A stretch of 64,000 bases of DNA, taken from assembly GCF_013393905.1 (NCBI RefSeq), contig NZ_CP040279.1, forward strand, positions 31,442-95,441, in the 5' to 3' direction. This document shows positions 1 through 11,651 of this stretch, one piece after another. The stretch is from Nostoc sp. C052. GTDB taxonomy: Bacteria; Cyanobacteriota; Cyanobacteriia; Cyanobacteriales; Nostocaceae. Each line of letters opens with the position of its first letter. Positions within the stretch are counted from its first letter, which is position 1. The notes under the pieces were generated by a model. It made no database searches. It was not told the origin of the DNA and saw only the letters and a list, made by a program, of their open reading frames with translations. The position numbers were made by a program, and so were the translations under genes.

Positions 1-1272
1 TCTAATAGGGCCACCAGGGGAGTAGAGCGTAGCATGACTACGGGCGATCGCCTCTTCCCCAACACCCAATGCCCAATGCAAAACTGCTTTAGGCGATTTT
101 GGTAAGGGGTAGGGAGTGCGATCGCTTCGGAAATTAAGCATAGGTCGAAGAAGGTGGTTCGGCTAGCAAGAACCGCAGGCATCGTCGCGGCCATTCATTG
201 TCTAAGGCATTCTTCTAACTACTGCCGGGAGCAAAATCAAGAGCGGTGGCTTTAAGGTCTGAAGGGGTTCGGTTATGCGATCGCGCTGTTGTCATGCCAA
301 ACTTGCGGCTTCTTTTGTAGCCGGGGACTTAGACCCGCCGAAGTTTGTTAAAGAAACAAAATCCACAAAAAAAATTTTCCCCTATTTTTGACCCTTTTTT
401 TGCAGAAACAACTGATAATTACTCTCAAGAAGAACCGCTCAAACCGTGATTATTGATATATTTATCAAGAAATATTACAGTTTTGGCACTAGTTAATTGA
501 TTTGACTAAATTCGTGCATTTGAGAGAATATCTCTACAAAATCTCCAAATTCCCAATCCTCACCAACTACATTCAACATCTCCCAATATCTAGACAACAT
601 CTCCCAAATCTCCAATTTTTTCTTACCTTTTTACACCTTTTAAATCATCCATTCACAAAATTCTCATTAGCTCAAAAATTCCCAATAAATCCAAACAGTT
701 TCCAATACTTATAATAAGTCTCCCATTTGCTCCCAATAATTGGTAAATTATCGGGAAATTCGCTTAAAAGCTTTTAAGCTCTGTAATCCATCTTTTGATG
801 ACGCACAGTACGCCTTATTTGGCGGAAAGTTTGTTGAGGTAAAAATCAAGAATCAGCCAAAAATGAGTCCGATAAAACTGCAAAAGAACTACAAAAGTGA
901 CTGAGGTTTTACAACGCTTGTGTCCAATCAAAGCAGAGGCAGGGGAGGAAAGAGTTGATAGACAATTAGTTCTTTTCCTCCTGTTTCTCTTCTACCTCTA
1001 CTGCCCTCAACGCAAAACTTCCTTAACCGAAGGTCTTGGGAGTGTCGAGAGGTGTAAGCGGACTGTGGCTACCAATCTCAATTGGGAGGCAAGGTAACAC
1101 AGAGCGATCGCCTCACCCGATCACAAAACTCAAAAACGACAAAAGTAGATCAGCTTTCACAGATGGAATTACAACGCCCGTTTCATCAATCTTTAATCTT
1201 CAATGTCTAATAGGGCGCCAGGGGAGTAGAGCGTAGCTTGCGGCCTTTGGCATCGCCTCTTCCCCAACACCC

Positions 1273-1330
1273 AACACCCAATGCCTAATGCCTAATGCCT
1301 AATGCCTAATGCCCAATGCCTGATGCCTAG
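1273..1330. repeat. Heptamer STRR tract (aatgcct units)
   Basis: About seven tandem copies of the 7-base unit aatgcct/aatgccc, typical of short tandemly repeated repetitive sequences in Nostocales. The same tract is in the other arm at 33151-33217. Related 'caatgcccaatgcc' text recurs near 60-80 and 38690. Non-coding. Confidence 0.85.
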
Positions 1331-1436
1331 CCTAATCCAGAATGCAGTCGAGCTAGAGGCGAGAGAGTCAGTAGTGGGGGAATAGGAACAAGGGAGAAGC
1401 GATCCGCCTTTGCAAGCTACGCCCGTAGCCAAGCAA

Positions 1437-1850
1437 GAATTGAGATTGGGGATTTGGGCTTTGGTAGTTATAGTCTGGTAGTCATGATGGATTTGGTAGT
1501 CATGATGATTAATATCTATTTATATAGAGAGCGTGACTACGGTATCAGATTTTGATACAAAATGCGGTTCTTCTCAGTGGTGACTACCAAAAAATGTATA
1601 AAACCCAGCATTGCCAAGCCAGTACAGAAATGAAGCGATCGCCCGTAGTCAGGTCAAGAATTGAGATTGGAGATTTGGGGTTTTGGTAGTCATGGTTTGG
1701 TAGTTACGATGAATTTGGTAGTCATAATGGTTAATATCTATTTATATAGAGGGCGTGACTACGGTATCAGAACTTGATACAAAATACCGCTCTTCTCAGT
1801 GGTAACTATCAAAAGCTGTATAAAATCCAGCATTAGCAAAACAGTACAAC
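1437..1850. repeat. Tandem pair of about 210 bp repeats with tttggtagtca iterons
   Basis: Two diverged units start at about 1437 and 1658. Each opens with 'ttgagattgg', then two or three copies of tttggtagtcatgatg, then 'taatatctatttatataga', then 'gtgactacggtatcaga', and closes with 'cagtggtgactacca', which is inverted relative to the opening motif. A third unit lies inverted at 39120-39310. The regular spacing of the TGGTAGTCA motif suggests a protein-binding array or a small mobile element; no reading frame is conserved across it. Confidence 0.6.
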
Positions 1851-2686
1851 ATTGAGATGGTGGCGCGGCTATGCCAGTGAAAAGACGCGGCAACGTAGTT
1901 GTAAGTCTTGGGCATTGGACTAGGGGTGAAGCGCTTGCTCCCTTAGCGATCGCCTACGGTGGGATACTGTTGGCGAAAGTGTTACAAACGCAGGGACAAA
2001 AGTGTTACAACTCAAAGCCGCAACTACAGATTGAAGGTTTGAGCTTACGTAATACTTAATAAGACAATAATGTATTACATTCGCCAACAGTATCCGGTGG
2101 CGGGTAAGCTGGGAGCTAGCCAGAAGAAAATAATAAAGCATAACTACTGGAGCGATTGCCATTGTAAAACAGGAGACGCGGCAACGCAGTTGCCAGTCCA
2201 GTCCACCACACCACAGATGTCAATAACCGCGCTGACGATTCTGTGCGATGGCGTAACCGCTCTCTGTCTTGCCAACGCTAACCATAAGGTAAAGTAGTTA
2301 ATATAGCTAAAGTAATAAATAAAAGTGATAAAAAGTGCAATGCTGGAAGTTTAGCTTGTCGCTCTCTTGCGATCGCTAATCATAGATTTGTTCCAGCCAG
2401 TTACTCAAATTGCTACTAAAAACCCAATGAATGAATTTTGGGTAAGGGCTGGACGCGATGATTTTCTCTAAGAATTTTGAGGAGCGTAGCTTGCTGCCAA
2501 CTCTTGGAGACGTTGCGCGTAGCTTGCTTTCACGAAGTGGTACGGCATCGCTTTCTCTAAGAAATTTTGCTGGCTGTCAAAGAATAGTCACAACCTGTTA
2601 TCGCTTTCAAAACTTGTTATTACAAATGTCTAACCAATAGATGCGGTATGGAGGCGTAGCTTGCCTCTACTAGCGCGGCTACAGAA

Positions 2687-2717
2687 GTTATGCCCTAAAA
2701 TTTTAAATAGGCATAAC
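2687..2717. promoter_or_regulatory. Palindromic operator-like site GTTATGCC/GGCATAAC
   Basis: Arms GTTATGCC (2687-2694) and GGCATAAC (2710-2717) flank an A/T-only centre containing aaaatttt. The site ends 13 bases before the ATG of the subtelomeric gene at 2731. The same palindrome precedes the other two copies of this gene family (31763-31793 and 39711-39741), so it is a conserved part of the gene unit, probably an operator or promoter element. Confidence 0.6.
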
Positions 2718-2730
2718 CACTATAACTGCC

Positions 2731-3090
2731 ATGACAGACCGCATCGACCAAATCATAGAGAAGCTTCAACAATTAAAGGAAATCAGGCAGCATCTGGTCA
2801 ATGAACCAATGTCTGAATCTGGGGTCTGGATTCATCAGTATGAGGTACGCAAAAAATATAAAAAAGATGGTGAAATCTACTGGTATGTATACGCAAAATG
2901 GCAAGCTAATGAGCCAATTTTCAAGAGAAACCCAAAAGCTAGGCTAAAAGGGATTGTCAAGCGCGGCAAGAACCCAGACTATACCTGTCACCAACACATA
3001 GGCAGGGTCAGCAGTAGCACAGGGCTAGGAACTGATTCAGAGGTCGCGTCGCGATCGCATATCAAGAGTGGGAAAATCGCAAGCGGTTAG
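2731..3090 (+). CDS. Conserved subtelomeric hypothetical protein, end B copy (C-terminus shifted)
   Basis: No function recognised. The 119-residue product begins with a short helical stretch (MTDRIDQIIEKLQQLKEIRQ), then an aromatic-rich core (EIYWYVYAKWQANEPIFKRN, about residues 51-70) and a basic part with KARLKGIVKRGKNPDYTC. It is about 80% identical to the product of 39332-39697 up to residue 104, then leaves its frame: an insertion containing the HIP1 octamer at about 3042-3057 adds a net five bases. In the ancestral frame the gene would continue through YQEWENRKR and end with TAA at 3165-3167, giving about 145 residues. The TAG at 3088-3090 is thus secondary. The counterpart in the other arm (31430-31749) carries the same insertion and one A fewer in an upstream A-run. 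Located about 570 bases from the telomere. Confidence 0.6.
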   Translation: MTDRIDQIIEKLQQLKEIRQHLVNEPMSESGVWIHQYEVRKKYKKDGEIYWYVYAKWQANEPIFKRNPKARLKGIVKRGKNPDYTCHQHIGRVSSSTGLGTDSEVASRSHIKSGKIASG

Positions 3091-3379
3091 ACGCGCTTGA
3101 TAAAGCACTTGATGAGATAGAAAACGCGCTCATAGGAGTTATGCCAGAAGAAAATAATAAAACATAACTATTAAAGCGATGATGTAACGGCTCGGTAGGC
3201 GATCGCCACCGGAAAGGGCGGGTACGCCATCACAGGGAGATGTCACCACGCTGCTAATGTTACGCCGCCAACATCACCACAGCGATCGCAGGAGACGCGG
3301 CAACGCCGCCGTCGGTCAGGCAACGCAGTTGCCAGTCAAGACCACCAACGTCACCACAGCGAAGGCGAGAGACGCGATA

Positions 3380-3659
3380 AATCAATAACCTGTTACTACG
3401 TAAATCTGTTATAGATTATTGTCCATAACCTGTTAATAAATTTGATCAAGCTAAATAACAGGATAGCATATACATACTGTTATGAGTTTATGCACTATTC
3501 TAACCACTAGTCATAACCCTTGCTATGTAAGCATTATGGGTACAGACAATCTTAACACGTTATGCAGAGATGAACAGGTTATGATTAACCAGTTAACGCA
3601 TATATCAACTTGTTAACAAAGACATGATACCTTCTCTAACCTGTTACGTCTGTTAATTT
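3380..3659. repeat. Telomere-proximal AT-rich zone with TAACAGGTTA motifs (end B)
   Basis: In this 280-base stretch the degenerate palindrome TAAC-NN-GTTA and its half forms occur about ten times (ataacctgtta, aaccagttaa, acttgttaac, ctaacctgttac and others). No coding frame. Mirror copy at 30822-31105. The motif also lies in the promoter region of the resolvase-like gene (41806-41896), which points to one protein binding both places. Confidence 0.75.
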
Positions 3660-3689
3660 AAATTAACAGACGTAACAGGTAGAAAGAAG
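3630..3689. other. Hairpin telomere junction, end B (fold-back point)
   Basis: Symmetry centre between 3659 and 3660: tgttaattt joins aaattaaca, flanked on both sides by a TAACAGGTTA-type site about 14 bases out. The reverse complement of everything to the left follows to the right. This is the pattern expected when a read goes round a covalently closed hairpin end. The identical centre at 30821/30822 is the other end. Hairpin ends made by a telomere resolvase are known for phage N15, Borrelia and Agrobacterium; that this is one is inferred. Confidence 0.8.
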
Positions 3690-6600
3690 GTATCATGTCT
3701 TTGTTAACAAGTTGATATATGCGTTAACTGGTTAATCATAACCTGTTCATCTCTGCATAACATGTTAAATGTCTGTACCCATAATGCTTACATAGCAGGG
3801 TTATGACTAGTGGTTAGAATAGTGCATAAACTCATAACGTATGTATATGCTATCTGTTATTTAGCTTGATCAAATTTATTAACAGGTTATGGACAATAAT
3901 CTATAACAGATTTACGTAGTAACAGGTTATTGTTTATCGCGTCTCTCGCCTTCGCTGTGGTGACGTTGGTGTGACTGGCAACTGCGTTGCCTGACCGCGG
4001 CGGCGTTGCCGCGTCTCCGCGATCGCTGTGGTGATGTTGGCGGCGCTTGGCAGCGTGTGAATCTCCCTGTGATGTACCCGCCCCGGTGGCGATCGCCTAC
4101 CGAGCCGTTACTCATCGCTTTAATTGTTTTATTTTTTCTTCTGGCATAACTCCTATGAGCGCGTTTTCTCATCAGGATGCTTTATCAAGCGCGTCTGGCC
4201 GCTGCGATACTCTTGATATGCGATCGCGACGCGACCTCTGGTCGTTCTAGCCTGTCGCTGACCCTGCCTATGTGTGGTGACAGGTATAGTCTGGGTTCTT
4301 GCCGCGCTTGACAATCCCAGCGGGTTTCTCTTGAAAATTGGCTCGTGCTTGCCATTTTGCGTATACATACCGGTAGATTTCACCATCTTTATATTTTTGC
4401 GTACCTCATACTGATGAATCAGACCCAATTCAGACATTGGTTCATTGACCGATGCTGCCTGTTTCCTTTAATGTTGAAGCTTCTCTATGTTTGGTCGATG
4501 CGATCTGTCATGGCGGTTATAGTGGTTATGCCTATTTAAAATTTAGGGCATAACAGTAGCCGCGCAGTAGAAGCAAGCTACGCCTCCATACCGCATCTGT
4601 GGTTAGACATTTGTAATAACAAGTTTTGAAAGCGATAACAGGTTGTGACTGATTTGACAGCCAGCAAAACTTGGAAAAGTGCCATACCACTTCGTGCAAG
4701 CTACGCGCAACGTCTCAAGATGCGGCAACTACGCTCCTCAAAATTCTTAGAGAAAATCATCGCGTCCAGCCACCCAAAATTCATTCATTGGGTTTTTAGT
4801 AACGGTAACTGGCTGGAACAAATCTATGATTAGCGATCGCAGAAGGCGACAAGCTAAACTTCCGGCATTGCACTTTTATCACTTTTATTTATTACTTTAG
4901 CTATATTAACTACTTTACCTTATGGTTAGCGTTGGCAAGAAAAACGGTACGCCATCGCACAGAATCGTCAGCGCGGTTATTGCATCTGTGGTGTGGTGAA
5001 CTGGACTGGCAACTGCGTTGCCGCGTCTCCTGTTTTGTGGCAATCGCTCCAGTAGTATGCTTTATTATTTTCTTCTGGCTAACTCCCAGCACCCGCCACC
5101 GGATACTGTTGGCGAATGTAATACATTATTGTCTTATTAAGTATTACGTAGCTCAAACCTTCAATCTGTAGTTGCGGCTTTGAGTTGTAACACTTTTGTC
5201 CCCTGCGTTTGTACACTTTCGCCAACAGTATCCCACCGTAAGCGATCGCTAAGGGAGCAAGCGCTTCACCCTAGTCAATGCCCAAGACTTCAACTACGTT
5301 GCCGCGTCTTTTCACTGGCATAGCCGCGCCACCATCTCAATGTTGTACTGTTTTGCTAATGCTGGATTTTATACAGCTTTTGATAGTTACCACTGAGAAG
5401 AGCGGTATTTTGTATCAAGTTCTGATACCGTAGTCACGCCCTCTATAAAATAGATATTAACCATTATGACTACCAAATTCATCGTAACTACCAAACCATG
5501 ACTACCAAAACCCCAAATCTCCAATCTCAATTCTTGACCTGACTACGGGCGATCCTTCATTTCTGTACTGGCTTGGCAATGCTGGGTTTTCTACATTTTT
5601 GGTAGTCACCACTGAAGAACCGCATTTTATATCAAAATCTGATACCGTAGTCACGCTCTCTATATAAATAGATATTAATCATCATGACTACCAAATCCAT
5701 CATGACTACCAGACTATAACTACCAAAGCCCAAATCCCCAATCTCAATTCTAGCGGCTACGAGCGTAACTGCAGGCGGATCGCTTCTCCTTGTTCCTATT
5801 CCCCCACTACTGACTCTCTCGCCTCTAGCTCGACTGCATCTGAAGGCTAGGCATCAGGCATTGGGCATTAGGCATTAGGCATTAGGCATTAGGCATTAGT
5901 GTTGGTGTGAGGAAGAGGCGTGAGCAAGCTCGCTCTACTCCTGGCGGCCTATTAGACATTGAAGATAAAAGATTGATGACGGGCGTTGTAATTCCATCTG
6001 TGAAGCTGATCTACTTGTCGTTTTTGAGTTTTGTGATCGGGTGAGATCGCTCTGTGTTTACCTTGCCTCCCAATTGAATTGGTAGCCACAGTCCCCTCTC
6101 GACACTCCCAAGACCTTCGGTTAAGAAGTTTTGCGTTGACGTAGAGGTAGAAGAAAACAGGAGGAAAAGGACTAATTGTCTATCAACTCTTTCCCCTGCC
6201 TCTGCTGATTGGACACAAGCGTTGTAAAACCTCAGTCACTTTTGTAGTTCTTTGCAGTTTTATCGGACTCATTTTTGGCTGATTCTTGATTTTTACCTCA
6301 ACAAACTTTCCGCCAAATAAGGCGTACTGTGCGTCATCAAAAGATGGATTACAGAGCTTAAAAGCTTTTAAGCGAATTTCCGATAATTTACCAATTGTGG
6401 GGAGCAAATGGGAGACTTATTATAAGTATTGGAAACTGTTTGGATTTGGGAATTTTTGAGCTAATGAGAATTTTGTGAATGGATGATTTAAAAGGTGTAA
6501 AAGGTAAAAAAAAATTGGAGATTTGGGAGATGTTGTCTAGATATTGGGAGATGTTGAATGTAGTTGGTGAGGATTGGGAATTTGGAGATTTTGTAGAGAT

Positions 6601-7225
6601 ATTCTCAAATGCACGAATTTAGTCAAATCAATTAACTAGTGCCAAAACTGTAATATTTCTTGATAAATATATCAATAATCACGGTTTGAGCGGTTCTTCT
6701 TGAGGTAATTATCGGTTGTTTCTGCAAAAAAGGTCAAAAATAGGGGAAAATTTTTTTGTGGATTTTGTTTCTTTAACAAACTTCGGCGGGTCTAAGTCCC
6801 CGGCTACAAAAGAAACGCAAGTTTGGCATGACAACAGCGGATCGCATAACCGAACCCCTTCGAGACCTAAAAGCCACCGCTCTTGATTTTGCTCCCGGCA
6901 GTAGTTAGAAGAATGCCTTAGACAATGAATGGCGCGACGATGCCTGCGGTTCTTGCTAGCCGAACCACCTTCTTCGACCTATGCTTAATTTCCGAAGCGA
7001 TCGCACTCCCTGCCCTTACCAAAATCGCCTAAAGCAGTTTTTGCATTGGGCATTGGTGTTGAAGAAGATCGCCCGTAGTCATGCTACGCTCTCTCCCTGG
7101 TGGCTATTAGACATTGGAGATTAGGGATTGGTGAAATGGGCGTTGTCATTCCATCTGTGAACTGATCTGCTTTGTCGTTTTTGATAGTTCTTTTGTAGTC
7201 AATTTTAGCTGATTGCATCGCGTCA
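3660..7225. other. Poor-quality fold-back copy of end B arm (probable assembly artefact)
   Basis: Reverse complement of 1-3659 with frequent small deletions and substitutions. At about 7000 it carries the end-B-specific text 'actccctgcccttaccaaaa', so it is a copy of end B and not end A. It then runs on inward past the point equivalent to base 1, to about 7225. Any reading frame here is a damaged image of the arm and is not an independent gene. Confidence 0.85.
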
Positions 7226-7374
7226 ACCATCCACCTAACACTGCTAAAATAATTTTTTTATCCCAAATTTTCATTTTTCGCTTCAAACCATCCAAAAATG
7301 GCTGAGGTTACAAAATAAGCAGTGAGTACGTTTATTTTATTCTCTAATCGAAGAATTGTTGCGGACAAAAAAAT

Positions 7375-7525
7375 AGCGATTCCTAAAGCAGTCGTAGAGC
7401 GATCCCAGAACAGGTTGTAGACCAGTCGTAGAAAAATTAGTAATTGCTGAAGCGATTCCTAAATAGTCGTAGAGCAGTCTTAGAACAGTTGTAGACTAGT
7501 CGTAGACCAGTCCAAGTAATTATAA
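7375..7525. repeat. Tandem gtcgtaga-type repeats
   Basis: Two rounds of a roughly 70-base unit, 'gcgattcctaaagcagtcg' followed by aacaggttgtagaccagtcg and tagaaa. Within each round the 8-mer gtcgtaga or gtcttaga recurs at 10-15 base steps. Lies just inside end B, between the terminal repeat and the resolvase-like remnant. Base accuracy is low here. Confidence 0.5.
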
Positions 7526-7555
7526 TTTGCTATACAATTTAGTAATTTAAAATCC

Positions 7556-7593
7556 ACTAATTACATAAACTTAGTGGTGATTATGTAATTAGT
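7556..7593. promoter_or_regulatory. Inverted repeat downstream of resolvase-like remnant
   Basis: Arms actaattacataa (7556-7568) and ttatgtaattagt (7581-7593) are perfect complements around a 12-base loop. An alternative pairing ccactaa/ttagtgg also exists. There is no T-run, so it may be an operator or a weak terminator for the minus-strand remnant that ends at about 7621. Confidence 0.45.
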
Positions 7594-7620
7594 TTGTAAG
7601 GAAAAAATTACTTTAATTCT

Positions 7621-7945
7621 CCTGACTTAAAGCCTTCACCACTTAGAAATTCTTCAGTTATCAGCAACAGAATTTTATCTGTGTCCTTGCCCTTGTTGGC
7701 ATAGCTGGCAGGGGACTGAGGTCTTTCTTGTTCTCCATACCGAGCTTAGCATTATGGCTAATCACCTCATCCTTTACTGCTTTTCTCCTGTTGTAATGTT
7801 GGTTGGTTGTTTCTAATTGATTATTGACTTTTCTAACTGGTTGATGGCTTGCCGTAACTGCAACTCCGCCTCTAGTGAGCGGTTACGCTGTGTGCTGACT
7901 GTAATTGCTGGCTATCTAAACGGTCGGAAAAGCTATACATTACCG
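7621..7945 (-). pseudogene. Remnant similar to the C-terminal part of the telomere-resolvase-like protein
   Basis: Bases 7621-7795 match 39920-40090 (end of the resolvase-like gene) and 7775-7940 match 40465-40620 (its coiled-coil segment). The approximately 375 bases between are missing and the flanking DNA differs on both sides. Divergence in the second block is greater than the indel noise of this region. So end B seems to carry a shortened, diverged relative of the resolvase gene. After 7945 the similarity stops. Poor base quality prevents a protein reconstruction. Confidence 0.45.
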
Positions 7946-9878
7946 AAGTCTGAAGGTTGTATGTGTATGGGGATAAAAATGGTGCAAGATGATCGTTATA
8001 CACTTGCCACAGAGGTTAGGCACATCGCTTTCAATCTCAGCATCATCCACAAGCCTATACAGAATTCTTATTCCGGCAAGATGAACGAGCGAGAATGTTA
8101 GTAGCTGACATTGGTGCGGAGGCTAATGTTTCTAACTGGCTGACAACAGGTTGGTTCTGGCGGCTCCATTTTTGGTGTAGATATGAGTCTTTGCAGCAGA
8201 AAAGGCACAGCAGAATTCACAGGCTCAGGGTTTAAGCAATATAAATTTACCCTTGGCAATGCCTACGATAGGATTACCTAAAAATCTTTTGACTGTTTAC
8301 TGCCGCTTTTGCTAATGCACTTATCGTCCTGCTGATGCACTCGACAAATGCGATCGCTCTGGTGAATTAATGGTGTGCGAAGAAGCTTTCTGTGCTTTTG
8401 TGATCCGCCATCCCCTATGAGCGTTGTTTTGAACTTTTCTTAGCTATCAGCGACATTCGCGATCGCATTTTCGTCTTGGAACCACGCTATACCGAGTTTT
8501 CGAGGATGTTGAGTTGGTTGCACCATCCGTTTCTTTGGTGCAACCCATTGTATGCGCTCTAACACCAAGCGCTAGTGTTATCATTATTTGAGCAGTTGAT
8601 GCTTTCGTGGCTGGACTGACAACACAGAAGAGATTGACCAGACGATGCCCAAATAAGGGCATTGTGACGAAACAACAATATTTTGCATCCCTCGCGTCAC
8701 GCATTTGGCGCAAAAATAAGTTTATTGTTCCGTTTCCGGTTTCAAAATGCGATGGCATACCCGCCCGCCATAGGCATCGCTCTAAACCCGTTAATGGGGA
8801 TAATCTACTGGTTGGCAAACTCCCCGTAATACGGAAGAGCAATCAGCAAACTATTTCCAGAAGTGAAACCCCACCAGCACGTAGAGCAGAGGTGATGATG
8901 ATGATGCCCTGCTAAAGTGAAAAGCGCGGATTTGGACTATCAGCAACGTGAGTGAAACCAAGCCAGTGCGGCGGCGACATGTGACCTAGCTCCAGTGCAT
9001 TTGAAGACGATAGACCCGTTTACGCTGCATTTACAACCAATGGCTTTACCGGATGCCAGATGTTTTGGGCAAGCAGCTTTTGTATTTTGTGATTGATTCT
9101 GCTGCTGAATTGCTATGTTGGCGAAACCTGTCGTGTAACAAACGCTGGCGTGAACTCATGGCTGTAAAGATTACATCAGCAGTTACCGAGACATTATCGC
9201 TATCAGATAGAGACGGCGATTATATTGGTTTTGGTGGGATGCTCCGGTAACGACGCACACGGCAAACTTTAGAACAGGCAATGATTCAAAAATTTAAGTC
9301 CCCATTCAACAAGAAAAATGAGGCGCGTTTAAGTAGGGTTTCGTGGTGATTAAAATGTCTGATAATTACCTTTTCAAAATCTTGACCAACTACAGCAATG
9401 GCATCGGGGTATAAGATGCCAACCTAATAATATTTTCTGTCATGTCGTGCTGCGGTATGGTGGATGAATTCAGCATTTGATGTTACTTGTATTCAATGCG
9501 GTAGCAAGATGTAGAAAGTATTTCATCTTGGCAGTTTCCCGATGACTAAATCGAAAATGCTTATTGAATAGTGCGACGGCGAAAGCAGTAGAACGAGTGT
9601 GATTGTTTTTTGAAATATAACGCGCCTGACTACTATCCCCGTTCAATAGGAGATTTATTAGTTGATTATTAATGACATTAATAGTTATTATTCGGGTTTA
9701 CCGAACCTCAAAATAGAGTAACCCGTAATCTTTTTCATGCCTTTGACGCGTGCGTATCATCCTTTTATTAGGTGATGAAAACCGAATTTACGGTTTTAAC
9801 CATACTTATTATAAATACATAAGCACAAACCAAGTGCAAAAAAACGATTAAACAATAGCTGAATTTTCGAGAAAAGTT

Positions 9879-10310
9879 ATGGCACTGGTTCGTTACAGCC
9901 TGGCAGAATTGAACGCTTTAAACGTCACGTTAATGGCTTGCTTGGAGACACCAGAGTACCATCTGCGCGGTTTGACAGAGATTTTATCAAAGTTCCTGCG
10001 GCTGAAACTACAAGAAACTGATGATGCTCTGCATTTGAAGCTAGAACTGCCGGGACTGGAAGCTAAAGACTTAGATATTCAAGTCACCCAAAATGCTGTT
10101 CACGATACGAGCGCAAGTCAAACTAAAACCGAAAACAATGGCACTACAGAAGTGAATTCTACTATGTGGGTTCCAACGTGTAATTCTCTATCTGCTAAGG
10201 TTCAAAATACTAATGTCACCGCAGATTATAAAGACGGTATTTTGACACTGCCAAAAACTGAACAGAAAAGAACAAAGTTGTCAGGTAATTTAGAACAGCC
10301 TGCTGCATAG
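9879..10310 (+). pseudogene. Hsp20 / alpha-crystallin small heat-shock protein (frame damaged by sequence errors)
   Basis: The translation keeps unmistakable Hsp20 text: an MALVRY start, then LQETDDALHLKLELPGLEAK and DLDIQVTQNAV (first beta strands of the alpha-crystallin domain), later PLSAKVQNTNVTA-like text and YKDGILTLPKTEQ (the G-I-L-T-L strand), ending in LEQPAA. Small heat-shock proteins are ATP-independent holdases in the cytosol. Between residues about 78 and 105 and near the start the sequence is scrambled by indels, matching the general error level here, so the real gene is probably intact. It sits about 2.6 kb inside end B and is absent from the clean part. Confidence 0.75.
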
Positions 10311-11249
10311 TCTGAAAACCTCCAATGATTGATTGAATAGCTAAAGCTTGGTTGCGGGATGACCAACTCTTTTTATGCGATGTCTACGACGGGCTATGCC
10401 TACGCTGTTGATTTTCCTCTAAGAATGGTGTAGAGGCGATGCTAACGGCGAGTACGCCGCACTAATCATTGAGCGTCTATCGCCTCGGTAAGTAGTGCGT
10501 GAGTGAAATCCTTCTCGTAATAGCTGGTGTTCATTCATGAAATCGTTATCTAGGATTCCATAACATTTAGTCTTTGGGCTATTTCCCCTTACAAAATCAT
10601 CGGTGAAGACTACTCCAAAATAAGCACTACCTTTAAACCGCTCACCTATCAAGTTGGATCAGTAATTCTCCATCATTATGGCAACCAAGCATGGGATACA
10701 GCTATATCAATATCTCACTAATAATCAAATCCTCACAGTAGATTTGATTTGGATACCTCAACAATCCTTTTAAGCAGTTTTCAAAGCAAGCTACGTTCAC
10801 CTTTAAATAGTGATTTGACCTGATTACAAAAGGTTTACCATAATCCAAAACAGCCTTTGTTATACTTTATTGAAGTTAGAACGTGTGTTAAGTTGATCAA
10901 TCAAGTCTGCTTGTTCTTTTAATATCGTCAAGAGACGATCTAGATTATTCATTATTAAATTCTTTATTTAGATTCATTTAATTAAAGGTTAACTAAATAT
11001 TAAACCACCAATACTTATGAACTCCTGTCAGTTTTGACCCAGCTACTGCGTGTTCATCAGCCCATGTTGAGTGCTACCATCCCCACGCTCGTAACCATCC
11101 CCGCCAAATTTGATACCCCCTCTTCTACTACTTGCATCATCACTTTAATAATCATTTTCTCAGTTACAGAAATATTATAATATTCTAGTAGCAGAGCTTT
11201 GATATCTTTAGTACAAACTGGTCAAAAAATCTAGGCTTTTCTTGAACAA

Positions 11250-11651
11250 TACTAATAATTAATTTCTTTAATTCTTCTGCTTTCATTGTCTGAAAATCCC
11301 TGTTGTTCTAAATTCTTTAGTTTTTCTAACTTCCGATTTAGAAATCTTTGCATCAGTAGGTTCACCATTGTCATCAGTTTCGCGTTCCTCGTCCAGCCAT
11401 TCCAACAGTTCGGCTTTTGAACGAAATGACTATTGATATAGACGCTTCTGATTATAATTTTTGAGAGCTTGGTAAAGTGCGTCACGATTAGCTTCATTCC
11501 ATCGCTGCTGATTAGGTAGCGACGACATGGATTCAGAAAACTCTGGCATAACTTCAATTTTGAATAGCCTCCTTGACTGAACTGCCATCGGTATTGTTAT
11601 TATCAAAATTTTTTCAATCTTCCAGCGCTTCAATGTAAATCTTGTTGGCAA
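11250..11651 (-). pseudogene. Fragments of unknown small genes, minus strand
   Basis: The minus strand reads MPEFSESMSSLPNQQRWNEA and then, after a frame change, KAELLEWLDEERETDDNGEP, followed by a second start MKAEELKKLIISIVQEKPRF. They look like two adjacent short coding regions broken by sequencing errors. No family recognised. Confidence 0.35.

Larger units (their letters stand above)
1..3659. repeat. Terminal inverted repeat, end B (clean copy)
   Basis: This arm is near-identical in reverse complement to 30822 to about 34500. It ends at the self-complementary point 3659/3660. The match is interrupted at about 85-140, where this arm has its own sequence (around 'aaaactgctttaggcgatt') in place of the end A text. 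It contains dispersed repeats, a heptamer STRR tract, a tandem pair of about 210 bp repeats, one small gene (2731) and, in the last 280 bases, an AT-rich zone full of TAACAGGTTA-like motifs. The inner limit of homology lies outside the clean part; the indel-rich copy at 7130-7225 still matches 34500-34640, so the repeat is about 3.8 kb long. Confidence 0.9.

Noticed and set aside
1273..1330. Possible CRISPR array
   Set aside because: The repeats are 7-base tandem units without spacers, so this is an STRR tract. No CRISPR array or cas gene was seen anywhere.
502..2640. Short open frames in the terminal repeat (60-80 codons), mirrored at 31840-33979
   Set aside because: They overlap dispersed repeats, lack ribosome-binding sites and family signal, and several lie opposite one another; their mirror conservation follows from the repeat itself.
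2700..3167. TAG-terminated small gene as evidence against amber avoidance
   Set aside because: The TAG at 3088 arises only after an insertion-induced frameshift; the ancestral frame ends in TAA at 3165-3167.
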